DNA of 64,000 nucleotides. Origin: Gammaproteobacteria bacterium. GTDB taxonomy: Bacteria > Gemmatimonadota > Gemmatimonadetes > Longimicrobiales > Gaopeijiaceae. Both the position numbers and the translations under genes were made by a program. The notes under the pieces are model-generated. The model was not told where the DNA came from, made no database searches, and saw only the letters and a list, made by a program, of their open reading frames with translations. The stretch is from the NCBI GenBank assembly GCA_009840525.1, contig VXNP01000152.1, forward strand, positions 1-64,000, written 5' to 3'. Shown here in pieces: positions 18,340 through 27,171 of this stretch. The first letter of the stretch is position 1, and every line of letters begins with the position of its first letter.

Positions 18340-19342
18340 GTACACCACATGTATGTTCTGCCAGCGCTCCCTGGGCGCCAACGAAGTCGTCGAGACCTTT
18401 CCGGTGGGCCGCAGGCTGGCTTTCGACGCGGCCAGAGGACGCCTCTGGGTTGTATGCCGGAGCTGCGAGCGCTGGAACTTGACGCCGCTCGAGGAACGCT
18501 GGGAAGCGGTCGAGGCATGCGAGAAGCTCTTTCGCGAGACCCGCACGCGCATGTCCTCGGAGAATGTCGGTCTGGCGCGTCATCCCGAGGGACTGGAGCT
18601 GGTGCGGATCGGGAAGCCGCTGCGCGCGGAGTTCGCCGCGTGGCGCTACGGAGATCAGTTCGGGCGCAGGCGCAGGCAAAGCATCGTCCGGTGGAGCGTG
18701 ACGGGCGTGGGGCTGGCCGGTGGCGTTGCCGTGGCGGGCGTTGCGGGAGGGGCCGTGGGCGCGCTCCTGGCGTTCGAGGGAGCCAACTGGGTGAGTCTCC
18801 TGAACTACGTTCGGCCCTCAATCCGCTTCCGGCCGGAAGATGGGCTGCTGAGGCGCATGAGTCGCAGCGGTGTCCGTGAGACCCGCATCCGTCCCACCGA
18901 CGACGACACCCTCTTTCGGGTGCAGGCGCTTCCTCAGCGCTTCGACATCACTAAGGCGGCGGAGTGGTTTGAAGGAGAAGACGCGCTGCGCGTGCTCAGA
19001 GCGGCGCTCCCGACCCTCAACGCTCTTGGCGGCAAGGCCCGCATGGTGGAGGCCGCTGTCTCGGAGATCAGCGAACGCGGGCATGCGCACGCGTTTCTTC
19101 AGCAGATCGCCGTCCGAAGCGAGGATTATCTTCGCCAGGGGGCTCCCGGCTCCCTAGTCAGGATGCCCGATCCGGTCCGGCTGGCGCTGGAGATGTCCCT
19201 CCATGAGGAGGATGAGCGCCGGGCGCTCGAAGGTGAGCTGTGGCGCCTGGAGCGCGCGTGGCGCGAGGCCGAGGAGATCGCCGCGATCGCCGATCGGCTC
19301 CTGCTGCCCGACGCCGCCATCGACAAATCCGACCTTTGCTGA
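18338..19342 (+). CDS. Zinc-ribbon membrane-associated protein, uncharacterised
   Basis: 334 residues. The N terminus has two Cys pairs, 'CMFC' (5-8) and 'CRSC' (about 42-45), spaced as in a zinc ribbon. Next come 'WNLTPLEERWEAVE', then a Gly/Ala-rich hydrophobic stretch 'GLAGGVAVAGVAGGAVGALL' (about 128-150) that could be one or two membrane segments. The C-terminal third is helical and charged. I do not recognise a named family. Its N terminus abuts the integrase remnant on the other strand, so it may be the boundary of the old insertion. Confidence 0.65.
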   Translation: MYTTCMFCQRSLGANEVVETFPVGRRLAFDAARGRLWVVCRSCERWNLTPLEERWEAVEACEKLFRETRTRMSSENVGLARHPEGLELVRIGKPLRAEFAAWRYGDQFGRRRRQSIVRWSVTGVGLAGGVAVAGVAGGAVGALLAFEGANWVSLLNYVRPSIRFRPEDGLLRRMSRSGVRETRIRPTDDDTLFRVQALPQRFDITKAAEWFEGEDALRVLRAALPTLNALGGKARMVEAAVSEISERGHAHAFLQQIAVRSEDYLRQGAPGSLVRMPDPVRLALEMSLHEEDERRALEGELWRLERAWREAEEIAAIADRLLLPDAAIDKSDLC

Positions 19343-19425
19343 CCGGATCGGCGTGTAATTAGGTTGTCGTACGCCAGTGTTGGCGAAGCAGCGCATTCGC
19401 ACGGACTTCCACACGTGTTCTCATC

Positions 19426-20847
19426 ATGATCGAAAAAGGCAAGTCGAGGCCCAGGCCCCCATCGAGACCCGAACCCCGCGCCCGCAGCCGCCGGGATTTT
19501 GTCAAGTCCGCCGCAGCCGGGTCCGCGCTCGCTGCGGGTCTTCCGTCAATGCTCTCCGGGGAGGGAGGGCCGAGCGTGCGTGGGACGCTGTCCCGGGAAC
19601 CGATTCCGCCCGGTCAGGTTGCCCCCTCCGATCGCGTCGGTCTGGCCGTCATCGGCGCGGGCGGCATGGGCATGGCCGACGTGGACACGGCGCTGCGCAT
19701 CCCCGGCGTCGAACTCGTGGCCGCGTGCGACATCTTCGACGGGCGCCTCGACGCCGCCCGCGAGCGCCACGGCGACATCTTCACGACGCGCGACTACCGG
19801 GAGGTCCTCGCCCGCGACGACATCGACGCGGTCATCGTGGGCACGCCGGATCACTGGCATCAGCCCATCTCGATCGAAGCGCTCAGGGCGGGGAAGGCGG
19901 TCTACTGCGAGAAGCCGATGGTGCACGACATCGCCGAAGGGCACGATCTGATCCGCGCCCAGGAGGAATCGGGACGCGTATTCCAGGTGGGCAGTCAGGG
20001 AATGAGCTCGCTGGGCAACGAGAAGGCGAAGGAGCTGTACGAGCAGGGCGCCATCGGGCAGCTCAATTATGCGGAGGGTTTCTGGGCGCGCAACGACCCC
20101 ATCGGGGCATGGCAGTACCCCATCCCGCCCGATGCCTCGGAGGAGACCGTCGACTGGGAGCGCTTCCTGGGACCAGCCCCCGAACGTCCCTACGATCCCC
20201 TGCGCGTCTTCCGCTGGCGCAACTATCGCGACTATGGCACGGGGGTGGCCGGCGACCTCTTCGTCCACCTCTTCTCGAGCCTTCACTTCGTGGTCTCTTC
20301 GCGGGGACCCACGCGCATTCAGGCTGCGGGAGGGCTGCGCTACTGGAAGGACGGGCGGGAGGTGCCGGACGTGCTTCTCGGCGTCTTCGACTATCCGGAG
20401 ACGGACGCGCATCCGGGGTTCAATCTGTCGCTGCGCGTGAACTTCGTGGATGGCACCTCGGGCAGCACCTTCCTGCGGCTGGTGGGAAGCGAGGGCGCCA
20501 TGGACGTGACCTGGACCGACGTGGTGCTCCGCAAGAACGTCGCGGTCGATCCCATGGACGCCTTCTCGCAGGAGAAGATGGCCGAAGCGGCGGCGGGCGA
20601 GGGCGGTCTCCCCGCGCGCGTGCGCATGCTTCCGCCCGCGGAGGCCCGTTATGAAGTCGAGCGCGGCTACCGGGGCGCGCACGTCGATCACTTCTTCAAC
20701 TTCTTCCAGGCGATCCGCGGAGGCCGGCCGGTCATCGAAGATGCCGCCTTCGGCCTGCGCGCGGCGGCTCCGGCGCTGGCGTGCAACCTCAGCTATTTCG
20801 AGGACCGGATCGTGCGCTGGGATCCGGACGCTATGAGGCTCGCCTGA
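19426..20847 (+). CDS. Tat-exported Gfo/Idh/MocA oxidoreductase
   Basis: 473 residues. The Tat leader 'RSRRDFVKSAAAGSALAAG' starts at about residue 21. The Rossmann domain reads 'VGLAVIGAGGMGMADV', then 'VGTPDHWHQPISIEAL' and 'VYCEKPM' with the family's catalytic Lys. The C-terminal part is the alpha/beta substrate domain with 'HVDHFFNFFQAIRGGRP'. Family members oxidise or rearrange sugars with NAD(P); Tat-exported versions act in the periplasm with a tightly held cofactor. The stop overlaps the next start as TGATG. Sugar metabolism fits the DUF1080 gene two positions downstream. Confidence 0.88.
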   Translation: MIEKGKSRPRPPSRPEPRARSRRDFVKSAAAGSALAAGLPSMLSGEGGPSVRGTLSREPIPPGQVAPSDRVGLAVIGAGGMGMADVDTALRIPGVELVAACDIFDGRLDAARERHGDIFTTRDYREVLARDDIDAVIVGTPDHWHQPISIEALRAGKAVYCEKPMVHDIAEGHDLIRAQEESGRVFQVGSQGMSSLGNEKAKELYEQGAIGQLNYAEGFWARNDPIGAWQYPIPPDASEETVDWERFLGPAPERPYDPLRVFRWRNYRDYGTGVAGDLFVHLFSSLHFVVSSRGPTRIQAAGGLRYWKDGREVPDVLLGVFDYPETDAHPGFNLSLRVNFVDGTSGSTFLRLVGSEGAMDVTWTDVVLRKNVAVDPMDAFSQEKMAEAAAGEGGLPARVRMLPPAEARYEVERGYRGAHVDHFFNFFQAIRGGRPVIEDAAFGLRAAAPALACNLSYFEDRIVRWDPDAMRLA

Positions 20848-23800
20848 TGGACCTGTCTCCCACGAGCGGGATGACATCCATGTCGGCTGGCCCCGATTCG
20901 GCGAGCGAGACGGCCCGGGCTGCGAGCAACCGCCGCTGGATACTCCTCTCCCTGGCAGCCGTCCTGTGCCTGATCGTCAACTGCGGGGACGAAGTGCCCG
21001 CGGTGCTGGCGCCCCCGCCCCCGCCGGGGCTGGTTGCCACGAGCGTCACGCTGGAGCCCTCATCGGTGACGCTCGACGCGCTGGGCGACACGATTCGGCT
21101 CGCCGCCACGGTGCTCAACCAGAACGGTGACGAGATGACCGGGGTCCCGATCGGGTACACGTCCACCGACGCGTCGGTGGTGCGGGTGGACGGGTTCGGC
21201 CTGGTGACGGCGATCGGGAACGGAAGCGCGGTGGTGACGGCCGCGAGCGGCGCGGCGACGGGGGTCGCGACCGTGACCGTCGAGCAGATGGTGGCGCAGG
21301 TGCGGGTGTCGCCCGACTCGGCCACGCTGATCGCCATCGGGGACACGTTGCGGTTCGAGGCCGAGGCGCTCGACTCGCAAGGCCGCGGGGTGCCGGGGAG
21401 GCACGTGTTCGAGTGGTCGAGCAGCGACTCGGTGGCCGCGGTGGACGAGGACGGCCTGGTGACGGCGGTGAGGAACGGAAGCGCGGTGGTGACGGCCACA
21501 ACCGGGACGGTATCCGGTGGGGCGACGGTGAACGTGGAACAGGTCGTGGCGGAGGTGGAGGTGTTGCCGGGCTGGGTGACGCTCTTCTCCGTCGGCACCA
21601 CAGCCCAGCTCAATGCCAGGGCGCTGGATGCGAACGGGGTGGAGGTGCCCGACACCGAATTCGAGTGGTCGAACGACCGCGGGGCGGCGCGCGTGAGCGC
21701 CACGGGCCTGGTGACCGCGGTACGTGAAGGGACCGGAGTGGTGACGGCCACGACCGCATCGGTTTCGGGGAGCGCAGCGGTGACGGTGAGTCTGCTCGTG
21801 GGCTCCGCCAAGGACCGCGCGATCCTGGAATCGGTCTACGATGCGACCGAAGGCCGCTTCTGGAGGAACAACCGCAACTGGCTCAGCGACGCACCGCTGG
21901 GGGAGTGGTACGGTGTCGAGACCGATGTCGAAGGACGAGTCGTCGGGCTCGACCTGGTCGCCAACAACCTGGAGGGGCACATCCCGCCCGAACTCGGCCG
22001 GCTCGATACGCTCCGGGAACTCCGACTCGATGCCGCAACGGTCCCCCAGACCTGGTGCTATCGACCGTCCACTCCGCCCGAGTCAAGTGCGCGCAACGGA
22101 AGCGACATCGGCTGGTCCGGATCCGCACGGGAAGGGGGAAGCCTGCACTGGCTCTCGTGGGCGAGGCGCACCGGCGCGGGCCGCGAGCACGGGGCCGGCC
22201 TCGTGACCGATATCCCCATGGGCGCGCCGCTCAACGCCGGGACCGGCCTGCGGAACGGCGGCAACGGGTTGGCGGGGCCCATTCCGCCCGAACTCGGCGA
22301 GCTGGCCAACCTCGAGACGCTCTCCCTCGATCTGAACGAGCTGTCCGGGACAATCCCGCCCGAGCTGGGGAAGCTCGCTAACCTGAAGACGCTGTCACTC
22401 TCGCGAAACCGGCTCACGGGCACGCTCCCGCCGGAACTGGGCAACCTGATCCGACTCGAGAGCCTGAACCTCGCGGTGAGCTACGATCTCACGCTCACGC
22501 CCCCGCGCCCGCGGTATGTGCTCTCGGGAGGGATCCCGCCGCAACTCGGGAACCTGATCAACCTCAAGGAGCTGGATCTCAGGGGGCACAAATTCACGGG
22601 CACGGTCCCGTCGGCATTCGCCAGGCTCGCGCAGCTCGAATACCTGTCGCTGACCTGCAACTCGCTCGACGGCCCGATTCCTTCGGTACTCCGACAGCTC
22701 CGCCGCCTGCGCCACCTGGATCTGTCCGGCAACCAGTTCGAAGGAGGAATCCCCGCGTGGATGGACGATCTGGACGACCTGGAATTCCTCGATCTCGCCA
22801 GCAACTACTTCCTGACGGGGCCAATACCGACGAGCGTCACGCGGATAACGGGGCTGGTCCGGCTGAGCCTCGGCACCAACCGGCTCTTCGGGGTGATCCC
22901 GCCGCGACTCGGGCGCCTGACCAACCTGGAATCCCTGGCGGTGGGCAACAACCTGTTGACCGGCGCGCTTCCGCCCCACCTCGGGAATCTGCCGAATCTG
23001 GAGTTCCTCTCGGTGTTCAGGAACGCCGGTCTCACCGGGGCGCTTCCCCGCGAACTCATGCAAGCCCCGCTGGACGACTTCAATTGGCAGGCCACCGGCC
23101 TGTGCGCCCCGCGCGATCGTGTATTCCAGTCCTGGCTGGAGAGTATCCTCAACCACCAGGGAGGCCCCGGCTGCACCCTCCCGCCGCGCGAAATCTTCAC
23201 CTCGTTCTTCGAGGCGACCGGCGGTGCGGGCTGGACCGACAACACGAACTGGCTGAGGGATGCACCCGTGGCTTCGTGGTTCGGCGTGACCGTGGAGGAC
23301 AGTCTGCTCACGGCCCTGGAGCTTCCCGACAACGGGCTGGCGGGCACGCTTCCCCCCGCGGTGGGCGATTTCCTGGACCTGAAGCGTCTGGACCTGGGGG
23401 ACAACGCGCTGACGAGCCGTCTGCCCCCGGACCTCGGAAACCTGACGGAACTCGAAGCCCTCGACCTCTCCGGCAACGGGTTTTCGGGACCGGTCCCGCG
23501 CGATCTCGCGCTGCTCGGCCGGCTGGAGCGCCTGGACCTGTCGAACAATGAACTGGCAGGCGCGCTCCCCGGCATCCTGACAAGCCTGAGCGCGCTTTCC
23601 GACTTCAACTGGAGCGAGAGCGGTGCCTGCGCCCCCGAGGTGGCATGGTTCCAGACCTGGCTCGAGTCGGTCGAGACCCGCTCGGGGCCGACCTGCGACG
23701 GGATCTTCTCGGTGGCGGTTGCGGAGGCGCACCTGTCGCAGGCCACCCAGGGGGTCGGCGGCGGGGTGCCGCTCATCGCCGGGCGTCCCGGGCTCGTGCG

Positions 23801-25172
23801 GGTGCTGGCCACCGCGGACCGTGCCAACGACTTCAGGCCGAGCGCCCGTGCCGCATTCGTCGTGGATGGGCGGGAGGCTCATGCGGCCGAGATGGCGTTC
23901 GAGTCGACCCGCGGCCTTGCCGAGAACCTTCCGGGACGGCTGGACCAGTGGTATCAGGCGGCGATTCCGGCCGCGGCCCTGCGTCCCGGAGTCGAGATGG
24001 CCGTGCGGGTCGATCCCGACAGCACCATGCCCAGAGCGACGCTGGATGAAGTGCGCGTTCCTCTCGACGTGCGCGAACTGCCGCCTCTGGAGCTCACGAT
24101 CGTGCCCGTGGTTACCGGATCCAGCGCGGACGCGGATGTCCTTGAGTGGGTCCGGGACGCCGACGATCCGGCGGTTGAGTTCATGCGGGCGGTGCTGCCG
24201 GTCGGCGAACTCGATCTCACCGTTCGCGAGCCGCTCACCATCGCTTCGGCCCCGGATGCCTCAAAAGGCGCGGAATGGATCGTCATCCTCGAGGACATCG
24301 AGCTGGTCCGAAAAGCCGAAGGCGGAAGCGGATACTGGTATGGCGTGGTGAACCGCGACGGAGACCAGGGCATCAGGGGAATCGCCCTGGTGGAGGGCCG
24401 GGTCGCCCTCGGCGTTCCCGATGCCGAGGTCTTCGCGCACGAACTGGGTCACAGCATGAGCCTCATGCACTCGCCCTGCGGGAATCCCTGGCAGGTCGAT
24501 CCCGACTACCCCTATCCGGACGGCAGTATCGGCGTCCTCGGCTACGACGCCCGATCCGAGGAGCTGGTGGACTCCTCGACGCACGACCTCATGTCCTACT
24601 GCCACCCGCAATGGATCAGCGACTTCAACTTCAGGAAGGCGCTCGAGTACCGGCTCCGGACGGAGACGCGCTCACGCGCCGTGGCCGCCCGGGAGGAACC
24701 CCGGGGCAGCCGGCTGCTGCTGCGGGGTCACCTGACGGCAGAGGGCGAGCTCCACCTGGATCCCGCGTTCGCGCTCGACGCCCCGGCACAGCTGCCCTCG
24801 AGTTCCGGTCCCTACCGCGTCGAAGGCTTCTCCAGCGATGGCATCCGCACGTTCGCGCTCGATTTCGACATGGAGATGGTCTCGGAGGGGGGCGGCAGCT
24901 TCTTCTTCCTCCTCCCGTTCGCCGAGGATCGCATCGCCGCGCTCGAGCGCATCGTGCTCTCCGGACCGGAGGGTATCGCGACGCTGGACCGGGAGACGCG
25001 CGCGTCGCCGGTGGCCATCGTGACGGACCGCGCAACCGGACGGATCCGGTCCATCCTGCGGGGCGAAGCCGCCGCGGCGGCCAGTGCGATGGTGGCGGCT
25101 GACGGGCGTTCCGGGGCCGTGCCTCGCGACCGCGTGCTGGTCAGCTATGGATTGCCGGAACCGGTGCCTTGA
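20847..25172 (+). CDS. Giant lipoprotein: Ig-like repeats, LRRs and metzincin protease
   Basis: 1441 residues from the ATG overlapping the upstream stop. An N-terminal hydrophobic segment ends in a possible lipobox Cys ('LCLIVNC'). Three BIG_2-type Ig-like repeats follow (about 60-325), each with 'GLVTAxxxGxxVVTA'. Two blocks of plant-type leucine-rich repeats (about 330-775 and 780-950) use the pattern 'IPPELGxLxNLxxL'. The C-terminal domain has a zinc protease site 'HELGHSMSLMH' (His1198, Glu1199, His1202, His1208) and a Met-turn 'HDLMSYC' (Met1249). The motif is metzincin-like, with Ser where most have Gly. It is probably a cell-surface protease that binds large ligands. A 70-residue non-LRR stretch interrupts the first LRR block. 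Confidence 0.8.
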   Translation: MDLSPTSGMTSMSAGPDSASETARAASNRRWILLSLAAVLCLIVNCGDEVPAVLAPPPPPGLVATSVTLEPSSVTLDALGDTIRLAATVLNQNGDEMTGVPIGYTSTDASVVRVDGFGLVTAIGNGSAVVTAASGAATGVATVTVEQMVAQVRVSPDSATLIAIGDTLRFEAEALDSQGRGVPGRHVFEWSSSDSVAAVDEDGLVTAVRNGSAVVTATTGTVSGGATVNVEQVVAEVEVLPGWVTLFSVGTTAQLNARALDANGVEVPDTEFEWSNDRGAARVSATGLVTAVREGTGVVTATTASVSGSAAVTVSLLVGSAKDRAILESVYDATEGRFWRNNRNWLSDAPLGEWYGVETDVEGRVVGLDLVANNLEGHIPPELGRLDTLRELRLDAATVPQTWCYRPSTPPESSARNGSDIGWSGSAREGGSLHWLSWARRTGAGREHGAGLVTDIPMGAPLNAGTGLRNGGNGLAGPIPPELGELANLETLSLDLNELSGTIPPELGKLANLKTLSLSRNRLTGTLPPELGNLIRLESLNLAVSYDLTLTPPRPRYVLSGGIPPQLGNLINLKELDLRGHKFTGTVPSAFARLAQLEYLSLTCNSLDGPIPSVLRQLRRLRHLDLSGNQFEGGIPAWMDDLDDLEFLDLASNYFLTGPIPTSVTRITGLVRLSLGTNRLFGVIPPRLGRLTNLESLAVGNNLLTGALPPHLGNLPNLEFLSVFRNAGLTGALPRELMQAPLDDFNWQATGLCAPRDRVFQSWLESILNHQGGPGCTLPPREIFTSFFEATGGAGWTDNTNWLRDAPVASWFGVTVEDSLLTALELPDNGLAGTLPPAVGDFLDLKRLDLGDNALTSRLPPDLGNLTELEALDLSGNGFSGPVPRDLALLGRLERLDLSNNELAGALPGILTSLSALSDFNWSESGACAPEVAWFQTWLESVETRSGPTCDGIFSVAVAEAHLSQATQGVGGGVPLIAGRPGLVRVLATADRANDFRPSARAAFVVDGREAHAAEMAFESTRGLAENLPGRLDQWYQAAIPAAALRPGVEMAVRVDPDSTMPRATLDEVRVPLDVRELPPLELTIVPVVTGSSADADVLEWVRDADDPAVEFMRAVLPVGELDLTVREPLTIASAPDASKGAEWIVILEDIELVRKAEGGSGYWYGVVNRDGDQGIRGIALVEGRVALGVPDAEVFAHELGHSMSLMHSPCGNPWQVDPDYPYPDGSIGVLGYDARSEELVDSSTHDLMSYCHPQWISDFNFRKALEYRLRTETRSRAVAAREEPRGSRLLLRGHLTAEGELHLDPAFALDAPAQLPSSSGPYRVEGFSSDGIRTFALDFDMEMVSEGGGSFFFLLPFAEDRIAALERIVLSGPEGIATLDRETRASPVAIVTDRATGRIRSILRGEAAAAASAMVAADGRSGAVPRDRVLVSYGLPEPVP

Positions 25173-26536
25173 TGGATGGAATACACAAAATGCGCAAAAC
25201 ACGTAAGACGATGAGACATGGCTTCGTGGCTGGGTGCATCCTGGCCGCGGCGTGCGCAGATGCCGCCGACACTCCGCAGCAGACCACGCCCGACGCCGAC
25301 ATGGCAGCGGCGGCCGCGGGACAGGCCGCACCCCCAAACACCCTCACCGAAGCGGAGCGTGACGCCGGCTGGCGCCTCCTCTTCGACGGCGAGACCACGA
25401 ATGGCTGGCGCGGCTACAACCGCGAGTCCTTCCCCGACACCGGATGGGCGGTGATCGACGGCATGCTGGTCGTCGGTGCGACCGCCGTGGATCCAGATGT
25501 CCCGGTGGGCGGCGACATCGTCACAACCGAGTCGTTCTCGGACTTCGACCTCAGGTTCGAGTTCATGCTCTCGGAGGTGGCCAACAGCGGCGTCCTCTAC
25601 CGCGTAATCGAGGAGGAGGGAGCCGAAATCTGGTTCAACGCCCCCGAGTACCAGGTGCTTGACGACACCGCGTACATCGAGATGGGCACGATGGACATGC
25701 GCACCCACCTCACCGGCGACAACTACGACCTGCACGCCGCCGGCGAGAAGACCCTGCACGGCCCCGGCGAATGGAACGAGGGCCGCATCCGCATCGCGAA
25801 CAACCATGTGGAGCACTGGCTGAACGGCGTGAAGACGGTGGAGTACGAACTCGGCTCCGCGGAGTGGGAGGCATTGGTCGCCGCCAGTAAGTTCGCGCCC
25901 TATCCGCGCTACGGGCGCGCGGCGTCGGGTCCCATCGGGCTCCAGGACCACGGGCGCAACGTCTTCTATCGCAACATCAAGATCCTGCCGCTGGGGCCGG
26001 TTTCGCTCTTCAACGGCGAGAACCTCGACGGCTGGCGCGTGCACGGAACCGAGCGCTGGTATGTGGAGAACGGGGAGCTGGTGTGCGAAAGCGGCCCTGA
26101 TGCCGAGTACGGCTACCTGACGACAGATCGGATTTTTCGAGATTTTGACCTGACGGTCGATTTCAGGCAGGAGGCGGACGGCAACAGCGGCGTGTTCTTC
26201 CGCTCCGGCGTGGAGGGCACGATCGTGAGCGGCTGGCAGGCCGAGGTGGCGCCGCCGGGACTCTTCACCGGCGGGATCTACGAGTCCTACGGGCGCGGCT
26301 GGCTGGTGCAGCCCGATGCGGCGCTCGACGCTGCGCTGAGGATGGGCGACTGGAACACGCTGCGGGTCCGGGCGGTGGGCGACCGGATTACAACCTGGCT
26401 GAACGGGACCCGCATGGTGGACTTCGAGGATGCGACGATCGGCGAGGCCGAGGGGTCGATCGCGCTCCAGATCCACGACGGCGGGGGGATCAAGGTGCGC
26501 TGGCGGAATCTCAAGATCGTGGATCTTGGGGGGTGA
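25172..26536 (+). CDS. Tandem DUF1080 (3-keto-disaccharide hydrolase-like) lipoprotein
   Basis: 454 residues. The start ATG overlaps the previous stop as TGATG. A lipobox 'ILAAAC' follows a short hydrophobic segment. Two DUF1080 domains are evident: the first opens 'GWRLLFDGETTNGWRGY' and closes 'FYRNIKILPLG'; the second opens 'SLFNGENLDGWRVHG' and closes 'VRWRNLKIVDL'. This concanavalin-like fold is found in 3-keto-glucoside hydrolases of Bacteroidota and Gemmatimonadota. Its position after a Gfo/Idh oxidoreductase agrees with a 3-keto sugar pathway in which an oxidoreductase makes the keto sugar and DUF1080 cleaves it. That pairing is inference. Confidence 0.82.
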   Translation: MDGIHKMRKTRKTMRHGFVAGCILAAACADAADTPQQTTPDADMAAAAAGQAAPPNTLTEAERDAGWRLLFDGETTNGWRGYNRESFPDTGWAVIDGMLVVGATAVDPDVPVGGDIVTTESFSDFDLRFEFMLSEVANSGVLYRVIEEEGAEIWFNAPEYQVLDDTAYIEMGTMDMRTHLTGDNYDLHAAGEKTLHGPGEWNEGRIRIANNHVEHWLNGVKTVEYELGSAEWEALVAASKFAPYPRYGRAASGPIGLQDHGRNVFYRNIKILPLGPVSLFNGENLDGWRVHGTERWYVENGELVCESGPDAEYGYLTTDRIFRDFDLTVDFRQEADGNSGVFFRSGVEGTIVSGWQAEVAPPGLFTGGIYESYGRGWLVQPDAALDAALRMGDWNTLRVRAVGDRITTWLNGTRMVDFEDATIGEAEGSIALQIHDGGGIKVRWRNLKIVDLGG

Positions 26537-27171
26537 GGCGCACGGAAGCTCCCGCGAAAGCCGTCCTCTTCGACCTGCTCTCGGCGCTGATCGACTCGTG
26601 GTCGCTCTGGGACGACATCGCGGGGAGCGAGGAGCGAGGCCGTCGTTGGCGTTTCGAGTACCTGCGGCTCACGTACGGGACCGGCGCCTACGTGCCCTAT
26701 CTGGATCTCGTCGAGGAGTCGGCGGCAGCCGTCGGCCTTCCGCGGGAAATCGCCGGTGAGCTGGAAGCGCGCTGGGACGAGCTCGCCCCGTGGCCGGGGG
26801 CGGGCGCCTCGTTGCGGCGAGTCGCACGGGGAATGCCGATTGGCGTCGCCACCAACTGCTCTCAAGTGCTGGGCGTGCGCGCGGCCGAGCTGGTCGGAGC
26901 CCCTTTCCGCTCGGTCGTCACGGCCGAGTCGGCCGGGTTCTACAAGCCCGACCCGCGCATGTATGGCGCAGGGGTGGAGGCCCTCGGCGTCCCCGCGGGC
27001 AAGGTGTTGTTCGTGGCCGGTTCCCCGCGCGACATCCAGGGCGCGGTCTCGGCGGGCCTCAAGGTCGTGTGGCACAATCCGGCGGGGCTCGATGGGGGCG
27101 GGGCGGAGAAGCTCGCTGTCGCGGTGATCGACGATCTGGGGAAGCTGGACGGCGTGATCGAGTCGCTCTGA
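26533..27171 (+). CDS. HAD-superfamily hydrolase (haloacid dehalogenase-type)
   Basis: 212 residues from the GTG that overlaps the DUF1080 stop (GTGA). Motif I is 'LFDLLSALIDS' (nucleophile Asp), motif II 'ATNCS', motif III Lys in 'GFYKPDPRMY' and motif IV 'VAGSPRDIQGA'. The helical cap lies between motifs I and II. The pattern resembles L-2-haloacid dehalogenases, but the second Asp of the DxD phosphatase motif is Leu, which favours C-halogen or other hydrolysis over phosphate transfer. Substrate unknown. Confidence 0.75.
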   Translation: MRRTEAPAKAVLFDLLSALIDSWSLWDDIAGSEERGRRWRFEYLRLTYGTGAYVPYLDLVEESAAAVGLPREIAGELEARWDELAPWPGAGASLRRVARGMPIGVATNCSQVLGVRAAELVGAPFRSVVTAESAGFYKPDPRMYGAGVEALGVPAGKVLFVAGSPRDIQGAVSAGLKVVWHNPAGLDGGGAEKLAVAVIDDLGKLDGVIESL

